This document shows positions 1-5,609 of a DNA stretch of 5,915 nucleotides, one piece after another. Below the pieces are notes generated by a model. The model saw only the letters and a list, made by a program, of their open reading frames with translations. It ran no database searches and was not told the origin of the DNA. Made by a program: the position numbers and the translations under genes. Source of the stretch: Persephonella sp. (GTDB taxonomy: Bacteria; Aquificota; Aquificia; Aquificales; Hydrogenothermaceae); assembly GCA_027058925.1 (NCBI GenBank), contig JALTAS010000013.1:1-5915 (forward strand), given 5' to 3'. The stretch's first letter is position 1; every line of letters begins with the position of its first letter.

Positions 1-2
1 GC

Positions 3-1313
3 TTAAAAATAAGCCTCTTTTATAATTTAAAAGGAAAGATAACAGGAGTAACCGGTCCTATTATAGAAGCCCATCTTCCTAAAGTTTCTATCGGTGATTC
101 ATGTGTTCTGGAAAATAAAATAGAAGCAGAGGTTGTCGGGTTTAAAGATGGAAAAACATTGCTTATGGCTTATGACGACACAAAAGGAATATCTGTTGGA
201 AGCTGGATAGAATCAAGTCAGGAGCCAGTCAGCATAGGTGTAGGAAAAGATCTTTTAGGATGCGTTGTTGATCCATTTGGAAAACCTCTGAACAAAGATA
301 ATTTTGTCCCTTCTTACCAGTATTATCTGAAAAATGAGATAGTAAATCCACTGAAAAGAGCAAGAATAACACAGCCTCTGGATGTTGGAGTGAGATCAAT
401 AAACGCTCTTTTAACAATAGGGAAAGGACAGAGAATAGGTATCTTTTCAGGAGCAGGTGTTGGTAAAAGTACTTTGCTCGGTATGATATCAAGATACACA
501 GAAGCAGATGTAAACGTTATAGTTCTCGTTGGAGAAAGGGGAAGAGAGGTAAGGGAATTTATTGAGGATAACCTTGGTGAAGAAGGACTGAGAAAATCTG
601 TGGTTGTTGTTGCAACATCAGACCAGCCTCCTCTTGCAAAAATAAGGGCCGTTTATACAGCTGTTGCTATAGCGAACTACTTTTCAAATATGGGTAATGA
701 TGTTCTTTTTTTAGTTGACTCTCTTACAAGGCTTGCAATGGCTCAGAGAGAAATAGGTCTTGCTGTAGGGGAACCTCCAACAACGAAAGGTTACACTCCA
801 TCTGTTTTTGCACTCCTTCCCAAATTTATAGAACAGGCAGGGAATTTTGTTGGAAGGGGCAGTATAACCGGGATATACACAGTTCTGGTTGAAGGGGACG
901 ATATAAGCATGGATCCAGTAGCTGACGCAGCCATGGGTTTTCTTGATGGTCATATAGTTCTTTCAAGAGAGCTGGCTAACAAAAGAATATTTCCTGCCAT
1001 AGATGTTTTGAAAAGCGTCAGCAGATTAATGCCACAGCTTGTTGATGACGATATATTAAAATACCAGGCGATTTTTATGGATCTGGAAACAACATACAGA
1101 GAGTCTGAAGACATGATTAATTTGGGACTATATAAAAAAGGGACAACACCCAAGATAGATCTTGCCATACGGATGCACAGAGATATGGAGGAATTCATAA
1201 AGCAGGATATGAAGCTGAAGGTAAATTTTGAAAAAAGTATTGAACAGCTTGAGGAACTTATAGAAAAAATAAAAAAAGAGGGATTAAGCTATGGAATTAA
1301 CTGGAATCAGTGA
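3..1313 (+). CDS. fliI: Flagellar type III export ATPase FliI (5' partial)
   Basis: Cytoplasmic ATPase of the flagellar export apparatus, related to F1 alpha/beta subunits; it helps unload and deliver rod, hook and filament subunits to the export gate. The frame is open from base 3 and homology starts almost at once (GKITGVTGPIIEA, then EAEVVGF), so the gene begins just upstream of the window and the in-frame ATG at 159 is internal. Numbering from base 3, 436 residues are visible, close to the usual ~440. Visible motifs: Walker A GAGVGKST (150-157), GERGREV with the catalytic Glu (177-183), Walker B VLFLVD (234-239), the export-ATPase segment GEPPTTKGYTPSVF (256-269) and the ATPase alpha/beta signature PAIDVLKSVS (331-340). 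A charged helical C-terminal domain follows. The segment at 256-269 marks it as FliI/SctN rather than F1 or Rho. The last 23 bases overlap flgD. No fliJ follows. Identification is firm; only the true start is unseen. Confidence 0.97.
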   Translation, partial: LKISLFYNLKGKITGVTGPIIEAHLPKVSIGDSCVLENKIEAEVVGFKDGKTLLMAYDDTKGISVGSWIESSQEPVSIGVGKDLLGCVVDPFGKPLNKDNFVPSYQYYLKNEIVNPLKRARITQPLDVGVRSINALLTIGKGQRIGIFSGAGVGKSTLLGMISRYTEADVNVIVLVGERGREVREFIEDNLGEEGLRKSVVVVATSDQPPLAKIRAVYTAVAIANYFSNMGNDVLFLVDSLTRLAMAQREIGLAVGEPPTTKGYTPSVFALLPKFIEQAGNFVGRGSITGIYTVLVEGDDISMDPVADAAMGFLDGHIVLSRELANKRIFPAIDVLKSVSRLMPQLVDDDILKYQAIFMDLETTYRESEDMINLGLYKKGTTPKIDLAIRMHRDMEEFIKQDMKLKVNFEKSIEQLEELIEKIKKEGLSYGINWNQ

Positions 1314-1935
1314 ATACCTAAAAAAACCTCAGATAGTTCAGGCAGGATATGATAACTCAAAAATGGAGAATGAGGATTTTTTAAAAGTTCTCCTTGCAGA
1401 TCTTGCATGGCAAGATCCTCTTGATGCAAAGGATATATCAGACTTTATAAACAACACCGTTAAACTCAGACAGATGGAAGTTCTTAATGACTTTCAGGAA
1501 ACAGTCAAGATGCTTAAAGAAGCAAATGAATCTAACTCACTCCTTTATGCGTCTAATCTTATAGGAAAAAAGTTGTATTATGAAGGTGCTGACACATACG
1601 TTGAAAATGGCAGGTCAAAAGTTAAGTTTAAATTAGAGGACAATGCGGATATTGTTAAAGTTACAGTTTTAGATCAAAAAGGTAATGTGGTAGATGAGGA
1701 GGCATTTTCAAATCTTGAAGGGAATAAAGAGTATCCATTTGAGATTGATAACCCAGCTTTGACAGACGGGTATTACACAGTTTATGTTGAAGCAAAAAAA
1801 GGAAAAGAAAGCGTAAAGGCAACTTTAATATCGGAAGGTATTGCCGAAAGTGTATTAAAAAGCCCGGAAGGAATTAAGGTTATGGTTCACAACAATGAGA
1901 TAGATTTAAATTCAATCGTTCAGATAGGAGGTTAA
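1291..1935 (+). CDS. flgD: Flagellar hook assembly scaffold/cap protein FlgD
   Basis: FlgD is exported through the growing rod and caps the hook so that FlgE subunits polymerise beneath it; it is removed when the hook is complete. The 214-residue product has the family N-terminal block: FLKVLLADLAWQDPLDAKD at 30-48, then DFINNTVKLRQME, matching the usual FL.LL..QL..QDP pattern with Ala-Asp in place of the common Ala-Gln. After a linker, NLIGKKLYYEG (about 84-94) opens the beta-rich Fn3/Tudor-like part, including VTVLDQKGNVV and DGYYTVYVEAKKG. The usual closing strand is present as IKVMVHNNEIDL. The start ATG lies inside the end of fliI (23-base overlap) and has an SD-like GAGGGA at 1278-1283, seven bases upstream, so translation is probably linked to fliI. 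The stop is four bases before flgE, the usual pairing of cap and hook genes. The sequence is divergent but length, N-terminal motif and neighbours agree. Confidence 0.93.
   Translation: MELTGISEYLKKPQIVQAGYDNSKMENEDFLKVLLADLAWQDPLDAKDISDFINNTVKLRQMEVLNDFQETVKMLKEANESNSLLYASNLIGKKLYYEGADTYVENGRSKVKFKLEDNADIVKVTVLDQKGNVVDEEAFSNLEGNKEYPFEIDNPALTDGYYTVYVEAKKGKESVKATLISEGIAESVLKSPEGIKVMVHNNEIDLNSIVQIGG
1926..1931 (+). promoter_or_regulatory. Strong ribosome binding site of flgE
   Basis: A perfect AGGAGG with an eight-base spacer to the flgE ATG. It overlaps the last codons of flgD. It is the best SD match among the genes of this window, in line with the hook subunit being needed in far more copies than the other products. 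Confidence 0.85.
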
Positions 1936-1939
1936 AGCC

Positions 1940-3520
1940 ATGATTCAATCATTTTACACAGGAAATGCAGGTTTAGGTGCAAATAGAGAGTGGCTTTCTA
2001 TCATCTCTGACAATATCGCCAATGTTAACACAATAGGTTTTAAATCGGAAAGAGCCAATTTTGAAGATCTGATAGCAAAAAGCCTTACAACCTATGCGAA
2101 CGGATCACCGAAGAATTACGAAGTTGGTGGTGGAAGCTATGTTGGTTCAACAACAAAGGACTTTTCACAGGGATCACTTATGAATACAAACACTCCAACA
2201 GATCTTGCCCTTGATGGTGAAGGTTTTTTTATGGTACAGGATAATCAGGGGCTTACTTACTATACCAGAGCAGGACAGTTCAGAACCAACGCTGAAGGAG
2301 ATCTTATCAATCTCAACGGTCAGAAATTGCTTGGTTGGGCCCTTGACAGGAATGGGAACATATCGGGAGCTATACAGGGGATAAACATTCCAAACTCAAT
2401 GGATCCTGCACAGACAACCCAGATATCATTTAAGGAACCGACAAACCTTGATTCAAGAGTTAATGTGATATCTGCACCTTTTAATCCTGGAGATTCAACA
2501 ACATTTAATTATGTGAACTCATTCACGACATATGACTCACTTGGAAATCCTCACATAACATCCTACTACTTCCAGAGAACAGGAACAAACACATGGAATG
2601 TTTACAAACTTATAGACGGAACCATATCTCCTGTTGATGTTGGTGGGACGCTGTACAAATCTGTAAAGCTCCAGTTCAACTCCGATGGAACCCTGAATGT
2701 TAACAATGTTACCGCTGACACACAGGTTACCCTTGCATCTAACGAAACACAGACAGATTCAACAACAGACGGTCGCTTTACCCTTACAAATCCTCCAACA
2801 AGAGGAAGCATACATATAAAGTCTTACACAACAGGTGGTAATACCTACATTGTGAACTGGCATGATGATGGAGCAGGAAAGATACTTGACGAGGACGGGA
2901 ATGTTGTTGGGACTGTTATTGATTATGCAACAGGAGAAATAAGGATTCCCCTTCTTGAAAACACATCAACAACTGATCAGATAACTGTTGATTATCTTTA
3001 CAACGAGACAGCAGGCTCTGTTGCTGTAGATCCTACACAGGTAAGATTCTCAGGATACGATCCAAACAACGGTGCTACAGTTCCTCTTACAACAACAGAA
3101 AACTTTAAAGAGATAAGACAGGTTGCCTCAGACTTTATTTTCTATGCACAGCAGGACGGATATGCCAAAGGGGACCTGTTATCTGTTGCTGTTAGTGAAG
3201 ATGGTATCGTTAAAGGTGTTTACTCAAACGGACAGGTTAAAGATATAGCAAGAATAGCGATAGCAACATTCAAGGATAAAGAGATACTGGTCAGAAAAGG
3301 AAACAACCTTTATCTGCCTAATAGCCAGACTTACACCCCGATAATTGTCCCTGGAGGTGTAATATCTAAAATAAGAAGCGGGTTTCTTGAACTTTCTAAT
3401 GTGGACATATCAAGGGAGTTTATCAACCTGATTACTGCTCAAAGAGCATATCAGGCAAATGCAAGGACAATAACAACATCCGATCAGGTTCTGCAGGAAA
3501 CAATGAATATCAAGAGATAA
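1940..3520 (+). CDS. flgE: Flagellar hook protein FlgE
   Basis: Structural subunit of the hook, the curved universal joint between rod and filament; it is exported through the flagellar type III apparatus and assembled under the FlgD cap. The 526-residue protein starts with the rod/hook family N-terminal helix and the signature DNIANVNTIGFKSERANFEDL (24-44), followed by LDGEGFFMV near residue 95. The C-terminal helix (480-526) carries SGFLELSNVDISREF and AQRAYQANARTI, the classical axial-protein end. Before it come the FlgE core segments FTTYDSLGNPH, QQDGYAKGDLLSVAVSEDG and GVYSNGQVKDIARIA. It is longer than the ~400-residue enterobacterial FlgE. Part of the surplus is an extra module at about 280-356 with DDGAGK (309-314) and GTVIDYATGEI (324-334), set into the surface-exposed middle domain. 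The start is fixed by the strong AGGAGG. The ordered FlgE core blocks and the neighbouring flgD distinguish it from FlgF/FlgG. Confidence 0.96.
   Translation: MIQSFYTGNAGLGANREWLSIISDNIANVNTIGFKSERANFEDLIAKSLTTYANGSPKNYEVGGGSYVGSTTKDFSQGSLMNTNTPTDLALDGEGFFMVQDNQGLTYYTRAGQFRTNAEGDLINLNGQKLLGWALDRNGNISGAIQGINIPNSMDPAQTTQISFKEPTNLDSRVNVISAPFNPGDSTTFNYVNSFTTYDSLGNPHITSYYFQRTGTNTWNVYKLIDGTISPVDVGGTLYKSVKLQFNSDGTLNVNNVTADTQVTLASNETQTDSTTDGRFTLTNPPTRGSIHIKSYTTGGNTYIVNWHDDGAGKILDEDGNVVGTVIDYATGEIRIPLLENTSTTDQITVDYLYNETAGSVAVDPTQVRFSGYDPNNGATVPLTTTENFKEIRQVASDFIFYAQQDGYAKGDLLSVAVSEDGIVKGVYSNGQVKDIARIAIATFKDKEILVRKGNNLYLPNSQTYTPIIVPGGVISKIRSGFLELSNVDISREFINLITAQRAYQANARTITTSDQVLQETMNIKR
2777..3007 (+). 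other. Inserted beta-rich module within FlgE (residues ~280-356)
   Basis: This stretch of flgE encodes FTLTNPPTRGSIHI, a short linker with NWHDDGAGKIL, then GTVIDYATGEIRIPL and ITVDYLY. It lies between the FlgE segment LQFNSDGTLN and the conserved FIFYAQQDGYAKG block, which in compact FlgE proteins lie close together. The pattern (Gly-Ser plus beta strand, Asp-Asp-Gly-x-Gly, then GT.x.DY.TGE plus strand, then ITVDY.Y) resembles a small beta module I associate with phage baseplate and tail proteins. That resemblance is from memory and not tested; the presence of the extra segment itself is seen directly. Confidence 0.55.
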
Positions 3521-3555
3521 GTTATAATGTAAAAAAAGCCTCTATGGAGATATAA
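3521..3555 (+). other. flgE-fliL intergenic gap
   Basis: The only non-coding gap longer than four bases in the window. It contains TATAAT at 3523-3528, a run of seven A residues just after it, and the SD-like GGAG of fliL at 3546-3549. No stem-loop strong enough for a terminator is visible, so transcription probably continues from flgE into fliL. Confidence 0.6.
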
Positions 3556-4065
3556 ATGGCTGAAGAGAATAAAGAACAGGAAGAACAGCAGCAGGGAGGA
3601 GGAAAGAAGAAACTTATAATCCTCCTTGTTGTTCTTTTATTACTTTTAGGTGGTGGAGGTGGAGCAGCTTACAAATTCCTTGTTCTTGATAAGCAAAAAG
3701 ACAAGCAGGAAAATAAAGTCCAAAAAATACAGGAAGAGATAAGGAATGTTGAGAACATAGGGATAATGTTTGAGGTGGGTACTTTTGTTGTTAACCTTGC
3801 CGACAAAGATGCTGATAGGTATTTGAAGGTAACAGTCATTCTTGAGATTGAAAATGAGCAGATAAAACAGGAGGTTGAAAAAAGACTTCCTCAGATAAAA
3901 GACAGCATAACAACCCTTTTGTTTACAAAAACATCAAGGGAGCTGAAAACTGCAGAAGGAGTTGAAAAACTAAAGGAAGAAATACTAAGAAGGGTTAATG
4001 CGATTCTTCCCCTTGGTGGAGTAAAAAATGTGTATTTCACAGATTTTGTGATACAGACTGCATGA
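3556..4065 (+). CDS. fliL: Flagellar basal body-associated protein FliL
   Basis: FliL is a single-pass inner membrane protein that sits next to the MotA/MotB stators and supports motor torque. The 169-residue product has a short charged cytoplasmic tail (Glu/Gln/Lys-rich, 1-19), one strong membrane segment (about 20-44, a Leu/Val stretch followed by five glycines), a Lys/Gln/Glu linker likely to be helical or coiled coil, and the periplasmic FliL domain from about 70. Typical features of that domain are GTFVVNLADKDADRYLKVTV, the helix EVEKRLPQIKDSITTLL, KTSRELKTAEGVEKLKEE and the closing strand VKNVYFTDFVIQ. The length is normal. GGAG at 3546-3549 lies six bases before the ATG. fliL is followed after one base by fliN, whereas in many operons fliM comes next. 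Confidence 0.95.
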   Translation: MAEENKEQEEQQQGGGKKKLIILLVVLLLLLGGGGGAAYKFLVLDKQKDKQENKVQKIQEEIRNVENIGIMFEVGTFVVNLADKDADRYLKVTVILEIENEQIKQEVEKRLPQIKDSITTLLFTKTSRELKTAEGVEKLKEEILRRVNAILPLGGVKNVYFTDFVIQTA

Positions 4066-4069
4066 TATG
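4063..4069 (+). promoter_or_regulatory. TGA-T-ATG stop/start junction, fliL to fliN
   Basis: The fliL stop and the fliN start are separated by a single T. The bases upstream (ACAGACTGCA) hold no SD-like purine run, so fliN is probably translated by ribosomes that finish fliL and restart. The same seven bases occur at the fliQ-fliR junction. Confidence 0.5.
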
Positions 4070-4342
4070 AATGAAAAAAAAGAAAAACAGCTTAACATTG
4101 TGGTAAAAGAAGAGCTTGATCTCCAATTTCTCCATGATATAAATCTTAAATTGACAGGTGAAGTTGGAAGAACAAAAAGAAATTTTATTGATATATTGAG
4201 ACTGAAAGAAGGGGATATAATAAAATTAGACAAAAATCTTGAAGACTACATAGAGATATATCTTAGAGGACAGCTTTTTGCAATTGGAGAGCTTGTTGTT
4301 GTGAATGAAAAATATGCTGTCAGGGTAGTTGATCTTGCTTGA
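4067..4342 (+). CDS. fliN: Flagellar motor switch protein FliN (short SpoA-domain protein)
   Basis: FliN forms the lower part of the cytoplasmic C-ring, which sets rotation direction and docks the FliH-FliI export complex. The 91-residue product is essentially one SpoA (surface presentation of antigens) domain. After a lysine/glutamate-rich start come GEVGRTKRNFIDIL (31-44, the Gly-Arg-Thr-Lys motif of FliN), LRLKEGDIIKLDK (44-56), YIEIYLRGQLFAIGELVVV (61-79) and the final VRVVDL. It is slightly shorter than typical FliN because the N-terminal extension is brief, and it has no FliM middle domain or CheC-like FliY domain. The start ATG has no SD and relies on the upstream fliL stop one base away. 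Codons 3-6 contain eight consecutive A residues. The TGA stop lies within the start region of fliO. SctQ-type proteins share the domain, but the neighbours make FliN the natural call. Confidence 0.92.
   Translation: MNEKKEKQLNIVVKEELDLQFLHDINLKLTGEVGRTKRNFIDILRLKEGDIIKLDKNLEDYIEIYLRGQLFAIGELVVVNEKYAVRVVDLA
4321..4325 (+). promoter_or_regulatory. Probable ribosome binding site of fliO
   Basis: CAGGG lies within the end of fliN, nine bases before the TTG at 4335 and only three before the in-frame TTG at 4329. An in-frame TAG at 4326-4328 rules out any earlier start. The spacing favours 4335 as the fliO start. Confidence 0.4.
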
Positions 4343-4643
4343 TTATTCAGATCTTTTAAGGGTTTTGTCATCATTTGTTATCGTTGTAGTTCTTATTTAC
4401 TCAATATACTACCTGATCAACAGGTATGGAAAGGGTGTTTTACCAGGACAGAAAGGTATAATCCGGATAATTGATATCAAATATCTTGGAAAAAATAAAG
4501 GTCTTGCTGTAGTAAAGGCAAATGAAAAATATTACTTCCTCTCATTTGATGAAAAGAATATAAGTATAATAGAAAAGTGGGACAGGCTTGAAGAAAAGGG
4601 AGAGAAGCCTCAAAAAGATGAAAAAATTCCTGATAATAATTAA
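4335..4643 (+). CDS. fliO: Flagellar biosynthesis protein FliO
   Basis: FliO is a small membrane protein that helps assemble the FliP ring during export-gate formation. The product (102 residues from TTG 4335; 104 from TTG 4329) has one membrane segment at about 8-27 (FVIVVVLIYSIYYLI), then a basic stretch NRYGKG and a small cytoplasmic beta domain: IIRIIDIKYLGKNKGLAVVK, then KYYFLSFDEKNISIIEKW. This is the usual FliO pattern of hydrophobic anchor plus a compact domain with a K.LAVVK core. The tail is lysine/glutamate-rich and its last codons overlap fliP by 26 bases. No ATG or GTG start is available near the N-terminus, so a TTG start is inferred; 4335 is chosen for its SD spacing. FliO sequences are poorly conserved, and the position directly before fliP supports the call. 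Confidence 0.88.
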   Translation: MLDYSDLLRVLSSFVIVVVLIYSIYYLINRYGKGVLPGQKGIIRIIDIKYLGKNKGLAVVKANEKYYFLSFDEKNISIIEKWDRLEEKGEKPQKDEKIPDNN

Positions 4644-5334
4644 TCTTTTTATACTAACAGGAATATCCTATGGAGATGCTATATCAGATACAATTTCACA
4701 GCTTAACAATCTTGATATAACATTAAAAATACTTTTTCTGATTACTATACTCAGCCTTGCACCATCAATACTGATAGCCCTCACATCTTTTGTCAGGATT
4801 GTTATAGTTCTTTCTCTACTCAGGCATGCCCTTGGAATTCCCCAATCTCCTCCAAATCAGGTCATTATAGCTTTATCCCTTTTCCTGACATTTTTTGTTA
4901 TGAAACCTGTTTTTGAAGACATAAACAACAACGCCTTACAGCCTTACCTGAAAAAAGAGATAGGAGATATGGAAGCCCTTGAAAAGGCAAAGGAACCGGT
5001 CAAGAAGTTCATGCTAAACAATACAAGAAAAGAGGATCTGAAACTTTTTCTGGATATAGCAGGAGAAAAACCTGAAAAACCTGAAGACCTGAGCATGATA
5101 ACACTGATACCTGCATTTATGATAAGTGAGATAAAGACAGCTTTTGAGATAGTTTTTATAATTTTCCTCCCATTTTTGATAATAGATCTACTGGTTGCCA
5201 GTATTCTTATGTCTATGGGAATGATGATGATACCGCCTATGCTTATATCTCTTCCTTTTAAGCTTATTCTGTTTGTTCTTGCAGACGGTTTTGAGCTTCT
5301 TACAAAAGCACTTATACAGGGCTACAGGTGGTAG
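4618..5334 (+). CDS. fliP: Flagellar type III export gate protein FliP
   Basis: FliP is the main subunit of the FliP-FliQ-FliR export gate (five FliP, four FliQ, one FliR in the solved complexes) through which flagellar proteins leave the cytoplasm. The 238-residue product from this ATG begins with a cleavable signal peptide, MKKFLIIINLFILTGISYG, as FliP proteins usually do. Conserved segments follow: TSFVRIVIVLSLLRHALG (56-73), QSPPNQV (76-82), FLTFFVMKPVF, then after a charged loop LIPAFMISEIKTAF (163-176), LPFLIIDLLVASIL and SMGMMMIPP (199-207). The methionines of the last motif form the gasket closing the pore in known structures. Length matches the family (~245). An in-frame TTG at 4588 would add ten mostly charged residues before the signal peptide and is less likely. 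The ATG overlaps fliO by 26 bases; a purine-rich AGGGAGAG lies 13 or more bases upstream, rather far for an SD. Confidence 0.96.
   Translation: MKKFLIIINLFILTGISYGDAISDTISQLNNLDITLKILFLITILSLAPSILIALTSFVRIVIVLSLLRHALGIPQSPPNQVIIALSLFLTFFVMKPVFEDINNNALQPYLKKEIGDMEALEKAKEPVKKFMLNNTRKEDLKLFLDIAGEKPEKPEDLSMITLIPAFMISEIKTAFEIVFIIFLPFLIIDLLVASILMSMGMMMIPPMLISLPFKLILFVLADGFELLTKALIQGYRW
5325..5330 (+). promoter_or_regulatory. Ribosome binding site of fliQ
   Basis: AGGTGG lies in the last codons of fliP, five bases before the ATG at 5336. It supports that ATG as the start of fliQ over the in-frame TTG at 5273, which would lie deep inside fliP and add 21 residues that do not fit the family. Confidence 0.65.
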
Positions 5335-5335
5335 G

Positions 5336-5605
5336 ATGAGTATTGATCAAGCTATTACACTTGTACAGCAAATGCTATACACAGCTTTGATTGTTGGTGC
5401 TCCAGTAATACTGATAGCTTTTATTGTTGGCCTTATGATAAGTATATTTCAGGCAGCTACACAGATACATGAGATGACACTCACATTTATCCCAAAAATT
5501 GTTGCGACTATAGTGGCTCTCATAATATTCGGATCCTGGATATTCAGAAAACTTGTTGATTTTACACAGGAACTACTTAAAAACCTTATAGTTTATATTT
5601 CCTGA
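5336..5605 (+). CDS. fliQ: Flagellar type III export gate protein FliQ
   Basis: FliQ is a small two-helix membrane protein that packs around FliP and FliR in the export gate. From this ATG the product is 89 residues, the normal FliQ length, starting MSIDQAITLVQQML. Two hydrophobic segments (about 15-39 and 55-75) flank the strongly conserved loop SIFQAATQIHEMTLTFIPKI (36-55), the hallmark of FliQ/SctS. The C-terminus has the usual short amphipathic stretch after GSWIF. The start is one base after the fliP stop and has an SD five bases upstream. The gene ends one base before fliR. Confidence 0.97.
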   Translation: MSIDQAITLVQQMLYTALIVGAPVILIAFIVGLMISIFQAATQIHEMTLTFIPKIVATIVALIIFGSWIFRKLVDFTQELLKNLIVYIS

Positions 5606-5609
5606 TATG
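5603..5609 (+). promoter_or_regulatory. TGA-T-ATG stop/start junction, fliQ to fliR
   Basis: The fliQ stop and fliR start are separated by one T, exactly as at fliL-fliN. The upstream bases (TTTATATTTCC) are pyrimidine- and AT-rich with no SD, so fliR translation probably depends on ribosomes finishing fliQ. Confidence 0.5.

Noticed and set aside
1271..1298. A AAA AAA slippery heptamer in phase near the end of fliI, a possible programmed frameshift
   Set aside because: A -1 shift meets TAA at 1298 after seven codons and a +1 shift meets TAA at 1285, so neither joins fliI to flgD; the A-run is followed by the flgD SD and is plausible simple AT-rich coding sequence.
159..1313. ATG at 159 as the start of fliI
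   Set aside because: The same frame is open back to base 3 and encodes conserved FliI N-terminal sequence (GKITGVTGPII, EAEVVGF), so the ATG is internal.
3640..3670. G-rich repeat (GGTGGTGGAGGTGGAG) in fliL as a possible G-quadruplex
   Set aside because: The G-runs are mostly two bases long and are explained by the codons for five glycines after the membrane segment.
4588..4617. TTG at 4588 as the start of fliP
   Set aside because: It adds ten mostly charged residues in front of a complete signal peptide that begins at ATG 4618.
5273..5335. TTG at 5273 as the start of fliQ
   Set aside because: It lies deep in fliP and adds 21 residues foreign to FliQ; ATG 5336 has an SD and gives the normal 89 residues.
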